17,708 nucleotides of DNA from Actinomycetota bacterium (GTDB taxonomy: Bacteria; Actinomycetota; Acidimicrobiia; IMCC26256; PALSA-610), in contig JAUZEM010000341.1 of the NCBI GenBank assembly GCA_030839005.1, forward strand, positions 1-17,708, in the 5' to 3' direction. The notes under the pieces were generated by a model, which searched no databases, had not been told where the DNA came from, and saw only the letters and a program-made list of their open reading frames with translations. Of the stretch, positions 9,085 to 15,129 are shown in pieces; positions within the stretch are counted from its first letter, which is position 1; the number at the start of each line of letters is the position of its first letter. Made by a program: the position numbers and the translations under genes.

Positions 9085-9966
9085 ATGTGCACGCTAGGTG
9101 GGCACCGGCCGAACGTCAAGGGGAACGACGCCACCGGAACGACGGCGAGGGAGAACGTAGGCTTCGCGCTCGTGGAGGCTGCATTCTTCGACCTCGACAA
9201 GACCGTGATCGCAACCAGCTCCGTCATGGCATTGGGCGGAACGTTCTATCGCGGCGGCTTGATCTCGAAGCGCACCATCGTGCGCGGCCTGTACGCGCAG
9301 GTCGTCTATCTCCTCGTCGGGGCCGACGACAACAAGATGGAACGCATGCGCGAAGCAATGCTCGCGTTGACGAAGGGATGGGACCAGCAGCATGTGAAGG
9401 AGCTCGTACGCGAGACACTCGACGTCGTGCTCACGCCGATCATCTACGCGGAAGCGCTCGACCTGATCGAAGAACACCGCAAGGCCGGGCGCAAGACCGT
9501 GATCGTGTCATCGTCGCCCGCCGAGACCGTCGAGCCCATCGGGGAGTACCTGGGTGTCGACGACGTCATTGCGACGCGCGCCCGTCTCGACGAGAAAGGC
9601 CGCTATACCGGCGAGCTCGAGTTCTATGCGTACGCGTCACACAAGGCCGATGCCATACGCGAGATGGCGGTCGCCGAGCGGCTCGATCTGGCCGCGTCGT
9701 ACGCCTACTCCGACTCGATCACCGATCTTCCCATGCTCGAGCTGGTCGGCCACCCCGTCGCGGTCAACCCCGATCGCGAGCTGGCGCGTGTCGCACGCGA
9801 ACGGGAGTGGGAGGTCCGGTACTTCCAGAGACCGGTCCGGCTGCGCGATCGCGTGCCGGTCCCACCGAAAGGACCGACCCTCGCGGCCGGCGGCGTCGCG
9901 ATCGCGGCGGGTACTGCGGCCGCCGTCTACATGTGGCTCCGCAAGCGCGCGTCTCCCGCGTCGTAA
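9085..9966 (+). CDS. HAD-IB family phosphatase with C-terminal membrane segment (SerB-like)
   Basis: 293 residues from ATG 9085, with AAAGGGGG just upstream. A later GTG at 9172 is possible. HAD motif I is FFDLDKT with Asp36 nucleophile and Asp38 acid/base. Motif II is VIVSSSPAE, a Lys follows in the SHKADAIRE segment, and motif IV is YSDSITDLPML (Asp210, Asp214). This places it in the phosphoserine-phosphatase-like HAD-IB group. The substrate is not determined by these residues. The C-terminus (about residues 267-287, AAGGVAIAAGTAAAVYMWL) is a single membrane helix followed by Lys/Arg, so the catalytic domain should be tethered to the membrane. The same architecture and position, divergent from the CpaE-like gene, is seen in Rv3661 of M. 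tuberculosis. Confidence 0.88.
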   Translation: MCTLGGHRPNVKGNDATGTTARENVGFALVEAAFFDLDKTVIATSSVMALGGTFYRGGLISKRTIVRGLYAQVVYLLVGADDNKMERMREAMLALTKGWDQQHVKELVRETLDVVLTPIIYAEALDLIEEHRKAGRKTVIVSSSPAETVEPIGEYLGVDDVIATRARLDEKGRYTGELEFYAYASHKADAIREMAVAERLDLAASYAYSDSITDLPMLELVGHPVAVNPDRELARVAREREWEVRYFQRPVRLRDRVPVPPKGPTLAAGGVAIAAGTAAAVYMWLRKRASPAS

Positions 9967-9982
9967 GCGGGCCCGCGCAAAT

Positions 9983-10022
9983 GGGCGTGTGTGAGAAGTT
10001 TTTGGACCCCTCACACACGCCC
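9983..10022. terminator. 13-bp perfect stem-loop between convergent genes
   Basis: GGGCGTGTGTGAG (9983-9995) and CTCACACACGCCC (10010-10022) are perfect inverted arms around a 14-base loop. It lies 17 bases past the HAD-IB stop and 22 bases past the stop of the small peptide gene on the other strand, the place of a bidirectional terminator. The only T-run (five T) is in the loop rather than after the stem, so it does not look like a standard intrinsic terminator. A repeated palindromic element is an alternative. Confidence 0.5.
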
Positions 10023-10025
10023 GAA

Positions 10026-10049
10026 TGCTCAGGCCTCGAGTGCTCAGGC
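10026..10049. repeat. Short direct repeat TGCTCAGGC, two copies 15 bases apart
   Basis: TGCTCAGGC occurs at 10026-10034 and 10041-10049, separated by CTCGAG. On the minus strand the second unit contains the TGA stop of the 24-residue peptide gene, and the first unit repeats the same TGA in the same frame five codons later. It is most simply a local duplication. Confidence 0.7.
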
Positions 10050-10118
10050 TTCGCGCACCTTCTTGGCGATCACCGCACCGAGCGCGACGAGCACGAGGAG
10101 CAATAGCAGCTTCTTCAC
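10044..10118 (-). CDS. 24-residue single-helix membrane peptide
   Basis: GTG 10118 has a perfect AGGAGG (10130-10125) 6 bases upstream, stronger than most sites in this window. The frame encodes 24 residues: it starts MKKLL, continues with an unbroken Leu/Val/Ala run (about residues 4-18) and ends KKVREA, then TGA. Positive charges flank both ends of one short helix, so the product should sit in the cytoplasmic membrane. Codon third positions are mostly G or C, as in neighbouring genes. It resembles the tiny MKKLL-type membrane peptides of actinobacteria (such as the DLW-39 group) in shape, but lacks the DLW motif. Function is unknown. It is divergent from the selenocysteine tRNA with a 120-base gap in which I see no other gene. 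Confidence 0.7.
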   Translation of the reverse strand: MKKLLLLLVLVALGAVIAKKVREA

Positions 10119-10238
10119 GATCAACCTCCTGCTGACGACGACGGGGCGACCTTAGCGGGCTCGCCTCGCCGTCGCATCCGTTCGCACGGGGGTGCCGCGT
10201 CTCCGCAATCGGCCACGGCGCCCGATAGCGTCGCCGTC

Positions 10239-10329
10239 GGAGGTGAACGGGGTCTGGTGGCCCCCCTCGTCTTCAAAACGAGTGGGACGGGCACTCCCCG
10301 TCCGGCGGGTTCGATTCCTGCCGCCTCCG
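10239..10329 (+). tRNA. selC: tRNA-Sec (selenocysteine), anticodon TCA
   Basis: About 91 bases fold as a selenocysteine tRNA. The acceptor GGAGGTG (10239-10245) pairs with CGCCTCC (10322-10328), discriminator G10329. The D stem is a 6-bp GGGGTC/GGCCCC with the 4-base loop TGGT, the hallmark of bacterial tRNA-Sec. The anticodon stem CTCGT/ACGAG encloses CTTCAAA with TCA at 10273-10275. A 7-bp long variable arm is formed by GGACGGG (10285-10291) and CCCGTCC (10297-10303), and the T arm is GCGGG-TTCGATT-CCTGC (10305-10321). CCA is not encoded. Counted this way the acceptor plus T stem has 12 pairs, one fewer than the bacterial 8+5, unless C10238-G10329 is an eighth acceptor pair. It implies UGA-directed selenocysteine insertion in this organism. 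selA, selB and selD are not in the window. Confidence 0.92.
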
Positions 10330-10363
10330 CGAATGCCGGGCGGGCACGCGCGCCTCGCATGGT

Positions 10364-11539
10364 TCAGCCCGCGGCACCGAGCGGCGTGACCGGGGAGAGG
10401 ACCCCTGGATCAGGGAGGCTCCGTACGGACACGAGCCGGCCCGCGGCGACTCGATAGAGCCCGGGACGCGCGGCATCGGGCGACTTGGCGGCTCCCGCTT
10501 GCACGCGCGTCGCGACGACGTATGTGCCGGTCGTCGTCGGTACCACCTGGGATACGTCCCACCCGTTGGATGAGAAGACCGTGACCGGCGCGCGCACCGC
10601 ACGCGGGTCGACCCGGTCGATCCTCGCGGTCGCGCTCGGTTCGCTCGGCACCGGGACGACCGATTCCAGCAGGTACAAGCCGCCCGGCCCGAAGGCGACG
10701 CTCGCGGAATGGATCGTGCGCGGCAGGTACGAGCCCCATTTCCCGGGCGCGACGGCGAGCGGCGCGCCGAGCTCTCTCGGCACGACGATGGTCCGGAACC
10801 CTTCGCATCCGGCGGGCGGGCAGCTCACCGCAACGAGGTACGAGCCGTCGGGCGACCAGCGCAGGCTCGTGACGTTTCCGACGGTCAATGCCGAGCTCGA
10901 CGAGGTCGACAGATCGAGAACGACGACGCGACCCGACGTTCCATCGTTCACCGGCGAGCATCGATCGTGGACGAGATCTCCCGCGCCATAGAGCGCGAGC
11001 CGGGATCCGTCGGGACTCACGTCGAAGGCGACCGCGTGCGTCACGATCGTCGACGTTCGGCCTTCGATGTCGGCGCGCACGACGTCGCCGCAGGCGTTCG
11101 AGCCGTTCTTGAGGGACAGGTACCAGAGTGCACGGTGGTCGTCGGTCGCCCGGGCGTACTTGATGTCACCGTGCTGGGTCTCGACCATCGTCGCGTTCGT
11201 GTGCCCGTTCGTATCCAGAGAGATGACGTACCGGCCGCGCGCCGAGAGCATCACCGTCCCCGGCTGCAACGAATCACGCACTGGGACGGCGGTGGTCGGC
11301 GACGTGGCGATCCGGATCGAGCCTCCTCCGGTCGTCCCGCGTACGACGGCAACCGTCGTCGCACCGGCGACGATCGCGGCCGCGACGCCGAAGCTCGACC
11401 ATCGCCGTTTGGCCTGCGCGTTCCGACGGCGGCGGAGCACCTGTCGCTCGAGGTCAACGGGCGGCGGGAGCTCTTCGTCCACCGTGTCGCCGAGCGTGCG
11501 CAGCCGGGACGCGAGTTGCTGTTCGAGCGCGTCACGCAT
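10364..11539 (-). CDS. Membrane-anchored beta-propeller protein, probable ECF sigma regulator
   Basis: 391 residues from ATG 11539, which overlaps the sigma factor stop by 8 bases. The cytoplasmic N-terminus (1-48) is acidic then strongly basic (RRRRNAQAKRR). One membrane helix (about 49-66) follows, with a large C-terminal outer domain (about 75-391) containing TolB/WD40-like blades: SPDGSRLALYG, SPDGSYLVAVS, and further Trp/Gly-rich strands. By position it is the likely anti-sigma or sensor partner of the ECF factor. The zinc anti-sigma motif HxxxCxxC is absent, so if it binds sigma it does so through its N-terminal helix region by another route. Two cysteine-containing loops (SNACGDVV and CPPAGCEG) may form disulfides outside the cell. 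Confidence 0.7.
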   Translation of the reverse strand: MRDALEQQLASRLRTLGDTVDEELPPPVDLERQVLRRRRNAQAKRRWSSFGVAAAIVAGATTVAVVRGTTGGGSIRIATSPTTAVPVRDSLQPGTVMLSARGRYVISLDTNGHTNATMVETQHGDIKYARATDDHRALWYLSLKNGSNACGDVVRADIEGRTSTIVTHAVAFDVSPDGSRLALYGAGDLVHDRCSPVNDGTSGRVVVLDLSTSSSSALTVGNVTSLRWSPDGSYLVAVSCPPAGCEGFRTIVVPRELGAPLAVAPGKWGSYLPRTIHSASVAFGPGGLYLLESVVPVPSEPSATARIDRVDPRAVRAPVTVFSSNGWDVSQVVPTTTGTYVVATRVQAGAAKSPDAARPGLYRVAAGRLVSVRSLPDPGVLSPVTPLGAAG

Positions 11540-12074
11540 CGCGAATCCCGTCGCGCAACTTCGCGAGCCCGCGTGACAACAGCGACTTCACGGTTCCGAG
11601 CGGAATGTCGAGGATGCGTGAGATCTCTTCGTGCGACGCGTCGTTGTAATAGCGCAGGACGATGGCGGCACGCTGACGCATCGGGAGACGGCGCAGGGCG
11701 ACCAGTAGCGCGTCGCTCGCAACGACGTCGACGGGATGAACGACGAGCGCGCGGACGTCGACTGTGCGCTCGTGTCGCGCCACGACCTGCTGATGACGGA
11801 AGTGCGACTTCGCGAGATTTGCCACGGCCCTGGCGAGGTATGCACCGAACGCGTCCGGCTCCCGCAGTGTGTCGAGCTTGGCCGCGACGCGCACGAACGC
11901 GTCGTGCACCAGATCCTCGGACAGCTCCCGCTCACCGGTCAGCATCAGCGCGAAGCGCATCGCGGCGGGCGCGTGCGTTCGGTACAGACGGTCGAGCAGC
12001 ACCTCATTGCGGACTGCCAACGGGGCGACCGTCTGCACAACTTCCAGACGCTCGACCGGCCCCGCGAGTTTCAC
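11532..12074 (-). CDS. ECF-type sigma factor (SigE/SigM-like sigma-70)
   Basis: 180 residues from GTG 12074. No good ribosome binding site precedes it, and in-frame GTG codons 15 and 30 residues in are alternatives. Region 2 runs from RLYRTHAPAAMRFALMLTGERELSEDLVHDAFVRVAAKL (about 29-67) into the DAFGAYLARAVANLAKSHFRHQ segment. Region 4 is LRRLPMRQRAAIVLRYYNDASHEEISRILDIPLGTVKSLLSRGLAKLR (about 127-174), with its helix-turn-helix. There is no region 3, as expected for ECF factors. It should direct RNA polymerase to a small regulon in response to a signal sensed by the membrane protein encoded next to it. The regulon is not visible here. Confidence 0.9.
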   Translation of the reverse strand: MKLAGPVERLEVVQTVAPLAVRNEVLLDRLYRTHAPAAMRFALMLTGERELSEDLVHDAFVRVAAKLDTLREPDAFGAYLARAVANLAKSHFRHQQVVARHERTVDVRALVVHPVDVVASDALLVALRRLPMRQRAAIVLRYYNDASHEEISRILDIPLGTVKSLLSRGLAKLRDGIRDA

Positions 12075-12086
12075 ATTTTCATGTTG

Positions 12087-12102
12087 CGCGGCGAACGCCG
12101 CG
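12087..12102 (-). terminator. Short GC hairpin after the RpoD-like sigma gene
   Basis: CGCGGCG (12087-12093) and CGCCGCG (12096-12102) are perfect arms with AA between them. On the minus strand it lies about 25 bases past the sigma factor stop and just before the ECF sigma start. There is no T-run, so it is at best a weak terminator or a pause site. Confidence 0.3.
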
Positions 12103-12106
12103 AGCC

Positions 12107-12132
12107 GCCAGTCTCAGATGCCAGTCTCAGAC
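12107..12132. repeat. 13-bp tandem duplication at the sigma gene stop codon
   Basis: GCCAGTCTCAGAT (12107-12119) is followed directly by GCCAGTCTCAGAC (12120-12132). The second unit holds the TGA stop of the RpoD-like sigma gene and the first unit repeats it downstream in another frame. This is a recent-looking slippage duplication without coding effect. Confidence 0.8.
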
Positions 12133-13062
12133 GGCGAGGAGGTCGCGGGCGCCGGTGTCGGCGCTCGGGTGCCGCAGCTTCGACATCGCCCTGGCCTCGA
12201 TCTGGCGGATGCGCTCCCGGGTGAGGTTGAAGTACTCGCCCACCTCTTCGAGCGTCCGCGGCTCGCCACGGTCGAGTCCGAACCGCAACGCGAGGATCTG
12301 ACGCTCCCGCTCGTCGAGCGGGGCCAGCAGCTTCTCGATCTCGGCGGGAAGCAGCGCGGTGGCTGCGACCTCGAACGGAGACTCGACCGAGCGGTCCTCG
12401 ACGATGTCACCGAGCTCGGCGTCGCCGTCCTCACGCAACGGCTCCGACAGCGAGAGCGGCTCGGCCGCGAAGCGCAGGGCCTCGGTGACCTTGTCCTCGG
12501 GCATCTCGACCTCGGCCGCGAGCTCCGAGAGCGTCGCGGGACGCCCGAGCTTGAGCTCCAAGCGCGAACGCGCCTTCTGCAGCCGGGCGAGGGTGTCACC
12601 CGCGTGCACGGGAAGCCGGATCGTGCGGCCCGTGTTGGCTATACCACGGGTGATGGCCTGACGGATCCACCACGTGGCGTACGTCGAGAACTTGAAGCCT
12701 TTGCGCCAGTCGAACTTCTCGACCGCGTGCATAAGGCCGAGGTTGCCCTCTTGGATGAGGTCGAGCAGAGGAAGGCCGGACGCCTGGTACTTCTTCGCGA
12801 TTGAGACGACGAGGCGCAGGTTCGACTGAACGAACGTCTGCTGGGCATCCTCACCGTGGCGCGCGCCGCGGCGCAGCTCTCGCTTCTTGGCGGGCGTCAG
12901 ACCCTTGCCGGAGTTCAGCTGCTCGCGGGCGGCGTTACCCTTCTCGATCTGCTGCGCCAGGCGGACCTCGTCGTCCTTGGTCAGCAGCGGATATTGCCCG
13001 ATATCGGTGAGATAGAGCCGGACCAGGTCCTCTTCGTCCCGCTCAATCCGCTCCTTCGCCAC
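12127..13062 (-). CDS. RNA polymerase sigma factor, RpoD/SigA-SigB family (group 2-like)
   Basis: 311 residues from GTG 13062, chosen because GAAGGA lies 7 bases upstream. GTG 13092 would add ten residues but has no comparable site. Region 1.2 is EEDLVRLYLTDIGQYPLLT (about 10-28). Region 2 includes NLRLVVSIAKKY, LDLIQEGNLGLMHAVEKFDW and KFSTYATWWIRQAITRGIA (about 80-145). Region 3 follows LPVHAGDTLARLQKARSRLE. Region 4 is LDERERQILALRFGLDRGEPRTLEEVGEYFNLTRERIRQIEARAMSKLR (about 240-292). The long acidic region 1.1 of primary sigma factors is missing and the length is short, so this is either a compact housekeeping factor or a group 2 (SigB/HrdA-like) factor. Whether another rpoD exists cannot be seen. 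Upstream the ABM-like gene is divergent, with a 144-base gap. Confidence 0.92.
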   Translation of the reverse strand: MAKERIERDEEDLVRLYLTDIGQYPLLTKDDEVRLAQQIEKGNAAREQLNSGKGLTPAKKRELRRGARHGEDAQQTFVQSNLRLVVSIAKKYQASGLPLLDLIQEGNLGLMHAVEKFDWRKGFKFSTYATWWIRQAITRGIANTGRTIRLPVHAGDTLARLQKARSRLELKLGRPATLSELAAEVEMPEDKVTEALRFAAEPLSLSEPLREDGDAELGDIVEDRSVESPFEVAATALLPAEIEKLLAPLDERERQILALRFGLDRGEPRTLEEVGEYFNLTRERIRQIEARAMSKLRHPSADTGARDLLAV

Positions 13063-13206
13063 CGATGAATCCTTCGTTTGGACAGCCGTCACCAGAAGTT
13101 CTTCGGATCGACACCCTCAAAGCCCGCCAGCTCGGTGCCCTCACCCCGTGCTCTGTACGATAACCACCTCGTCAAGCTGCCCATTCGAGGCGCGGGAGCG
13201 GCCAGG

Positions 13207-13551
13207 GTGTCAGGTTCAGACGGCCCCGGCGTCGAGGCCGACGTCGAGATCTCAGTGCTTACGGCCTGCTTCGACGCTCGCCCGGGGAGCGAGGGAGCGC
13301 TGCTCGGCGCGCTCTCTCACTACGTCGTCATGACCCGGCACGAGCCGGCCTGCCGAAACGTCGATCTCGTGGCATCGGTCACCCGGCCCGGCCGCTTCGT
13401 GGTGATCGAGAAGTGGGAATCGGCCGCCGCGGTCCAGGCGCACCTCGATTCGAAGCTCATGGCCGATATGGCCCAGGCCGCGATCGCATCCATCGCGTCG
13501 AAGCCCGAGATCGACCTCTACGACACGATCTCCGCCCACGACCTGATCTAG
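13207..13551 (+). CDS. Small ABM-like (antibiotic biosynthesis monooxygenase fold) protein
   Basis: 114 residues from GTG 13207, preceded at 8 bases by GGGAG. The frame is open back to 13078, but that part overlaps the sigma gene's control region and has no ribosome binding site. The pattern ISVLTACFDARPGSEGALLGAL, TRHEPACRNVDLVAS, PGRFVVIEKWESAAAVQAHLDSKLMADM is that of a dimeric alpha-beta barrel: the family's conserved E-P-A-C and xExWxxxxAxxxHL motifs are both present. Members include heme-degrading and quinone-forming monooxygenases, but many have no known role. The conserved Trp/His of the helix are here. The substrate is not predictable. It faces the ferritin-like operon convergently across the repeat cluster. 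Confidence 0.8.
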   Translation: MSGSDGPGVEADVEISVLTACFDARPGSEGALLGALSHYVVMTRHEPACRNVDLVASVTRPGRFVVIEKWESAAAVQAHLDSKLMADMAQAAIASIASKPEIDLYDTISAHDLI

Positions 13552-13602
13552 GAGCGGCAGCGGAGCCGACCGGACGGGAGGCGCAGCGCGAGCGACAAAT
13601 AA
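13551..13602 (+). repeat. Dispersed repeat, full copy A
   Basis: A 52-base unit beginning at the last base of the ABM-like stop codon and ending in ATAA. It matches the tadB copy (7010-6961) at 47 of 50 positions. A-to-C identity is somewhat lower, with changes clustered near unit positions 7 and 23-27. Confidence 0.85.
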
Positions 13603-13606
13603 GCAC

Positions 13607-13628
13607 GAGCGGCAGCGGAGCCGACCGG
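13607..13628 (+). repeat. Dispersed repeat, half copy B
   Basis: Only the first 21 or so bases of the unit (GAGCGGCAGCGGAGCCGACC and following G) are present, then copy C begins. It is probably a remnant from recombination between tandem units. Confidence 0.75.
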
Positions 13629-13680
13629 GAGCGACAGCGGAGCCGACCGAAGGGGAGGCGCAGCGCGAGCGACCAATAAA
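13628..13680 (+). repeat. Dispersed repeat, full copy C
   Basis: A 53-base unit running from GGAGCGACAGCGGAGCCGAC to AGCGACCAATAAA. Copies A, B and C all point the same way and fill the whole gap between the ABM-like stop and the convergent unknown gene. No T-rich terminator is visible there, so this cluster may be what separates the two convergent transcripts. Confidence 0.85.
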
Positions 13681-13690
13681 TGCGTCCCGT

Positions 13691-14293
13691 CTACTTCCGG
13701 CGCAAGAGGTCGACGGGGACCTTGGAGGGGCCTCGGTCGGCGGCGCCGGTCTCCTTGCAGATCTCGCGGATGCCTTGCCAGGTGACGCGCTCGGCCTGCC
13801 AGCACCGCTCGAACGCCGCGTCGGCCACGTTGGTGAAGCCGTGCTGCAGCCGGAAGTCGTAGAGCTGGCGCGGCCGCCGCACATCGATGCCGCGCCGGCG
13901 GGCCCGTCCCGCGGCATACGTGTCCCAGGCGGCGCGCTCGCCTCTCAAGAGCTGGGCGTCGAGGGGCGCGGCGGCGAAGTCCTCCGAGAGCCGATCCTTG
14001 GCGCGCAACATCATGACGGAGAGGTCGACGCGGGCTTGAGCGGCGGAAAACCGGCAGGGCCGCTTGTTGTCCTCGAAGTTGCCGCCCGAGATCCAAAGCA
14101 CGACTCGCCCGTCGACGACGTCGGACATATGACCCGTGAGTGGCGCGAACAGTTCTTCGTCGACCGTCAGCGCGATGTCCACGCCGGAGGGGATGCCGGC
14201 GAGCGCGGCCGCCTCTTCGAGAAGGGAGATGATCTCGGCGACGTCGTAGGGAACGAGTGTGAAGGGATTCGGAGTGACGGTGATCGCGGTCAC
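13691..14293 (-). CDS. Unknown protein coupled to ferritin-like genes
   Basis: 200 residues from GTG 14293, which overlaps the stop of the ferritin-like gene upstream (GTGA). Frame continuation above the GTG is a shadow of that gene. I do not recognise a family. Seen in it: an N-terminal part with mixed alpha/beta pattern (ITVTPNPFTLVPYDVAEIISLLEEAAALAG, then VDIALTVDEELFAPLTGHMSDVVDGRVVLWISGG, about residues 1-75), and a longer helical part rich in Arg, Asp and Ala (about 75-190). There are no signal peptide or membrane segments and few cysteines (one in KRPCRF, one in ERCWQ, one in REICKE). Its strict coupling to the two ferritin-like genes suggests a shared process. Confidence 0.75.
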   Translation of the reverse strand: MTAITVTPNPFTLVPYDVAEIISLLEEAAALAGIPSGVDIALTVDEELFAPLTGHMSDVVDGRVVLWISGGNFEDNKRPCRFSAAQARVDLSVMMLRAKDRLSEDFAAAPLDAQLLRGERAAWDTYAAGRARRRGIDVRRPRQLYDFRLQHGFTNVADAAFERCWQAERVTWQGIREICKETGAADRGPSKVPVDLLRRK

Positions 14294-15129
14294 GAACCCT
14301 GGGCCGACGTTTGGAGCGCGGCGGTCGCGGCCTCGGCCATCTCGCGCGCTTGCTCGGTCGACTCGCGCGCGAGCGCCGCCAGCGAATCGTTCTCGTCGTC
14401 CGTGAATCCCGCGAGACGGCGGAAGTCGCGCGCCAGCTGAATCGGGTTCTCGTCGTCCTCGCCCCGGAAGCCGCCCAGGTTGAAGATCGCGTCGACCGTG
14501 CGCTGGAACTCGAGTGCGCGTTCGCGGCGTTCCGGGTCGGTCGCGGTCAGGCGACGCAGCCAGTCGGATCCCATCTTCACGTGGGTGACCTCGTCGGCGA
14601 GCATCCAGTCTTCGCAAAACTCGAGGATCGGATCGCCCGACTCGTTCCCGAAGTTCTTCATCGAGTTGAACACATCGATCGCCAGGCCCTCGAGCGCCCG
14701 GTTCACGCCGCACAGGCGCAGCACCGGGTCGGGGTTGCACGCGGCCGCGAACAGGAACGTCGACTCGGTGTACTCACCGATCTCGGTGCCCATGTGATCG
14801 CCGAGCTTCACCGAGATCTCGCAGTGCCGCGACTCGTCCCAGCACTGACGCGCCATGTCGAGCTTCAGCTGGAACGGCGCGGCTTCGTCGTCGAAGTCGT
14901 AACAGGTGCGACCCGCGCCCTCGAGCGCCTGGATCTCACCCACGAAGATGCCGTGCATCAACGAGCGCGATCGTTCGCCGGCGGCCGGCCGGTCGACACC
15001 CATGCGCGCGGGCCCCGTGTCGCGCTGGGCGATCCTCGGACCGCGTGGGTCGAAGATGCGATCTTCGATGTTCGTGCGCACGAAGCGCTCGTCGCGGGCC
15101 AGTTCGGACTCCGGAAGCATCTTCTTCAT
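14290..15129 (-). CDS. Ferritin-like di-metal carboxylate protein (DUF455-like)
   Basis: 279 residues from ATG 15129, which overlaps the stop of the partner gene (ATGA). A complete di-metal ligand set is visible: Glu65 (MHGIFVGEIQALEG), Glu99-x-x-His102 (CWDESRHCE), Glu147 (NRALEGLAIDVF) and Glu180-x-x-His183 (ADEVTHVKMG). That is one Glu from helix 1, ExxH from helix 2, Glu from helix 3 and ExxH from helix 4, the arrangement of di-iron oxidases, rubrerythrins and MiaE/AurF-type enzymes. The fold matches the ferritin-like DUF455 group in outline. The loop and C-terminal tail (about 200-279) are helical and acidic. It is probably an oxidase or oxygenase rather than an iron store. The substrate is unknown. 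The ligand assignment is from motif spacing, not structure. Confidence 0.8.
   Translation of the reverse strand: MKKMLPESELARDERFVRTNIEDRIFDPRGPRIAQRDTGPARMGVDRPAAGERSRSLMHGIFVGEIQALEGAGRTCYDFDDEAAPFQLKLDMARQCWDESRHCEISVKLGDHMGTEIGEYTESTFLFAAACNPDPVLRLCGVNRALEGLAIDVFNSMKNFGNESGDPILEFCEDWMLADEVTHVKMGSDWLRRLTATDPERRERALEFQRTVDAIFNLGGFRGEDDENPIQLARDFRRLAGFTDDENDSLAALARESTEQAREMAEAATAALQTSAQGS

Noticed and set aside
10121..10360. 79-codon minus-strand frame with a plausible-looking protein (contains AGIEPAGRG and LVLKTRG)
   Set aside because: It is the antisense reading of the selenocysteine tRNA and its flank. This is a well-known false protein type produced over tRNA genes.
13132..13163. -10-like hexamers on both strands (TACGAT plus, TATCGT minus) between the sigma gene and the ABM-like gene
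   Set aside because: Neither has a -35 element at 16-18 bases. The TTGAC on the minus strand is only 7 bases from its hexamer. Promoters surely exist in this gap but cannot be placed from sequence alone.
13078..13206. N-terminal extension of the ABM-like protein
   Set aside because: It has no ribosome binding site, overlaps the divergent sigma gene's leader and has no ABM sequence. GTG 13207 with GGGAG fits the family's length.
13551..13680. Possible small CRISPR array
   Set aside because: Units abut or are separated by only a few bases, with no unique spacers of constant length, no Cas genes, and a copy lies inside tadB.
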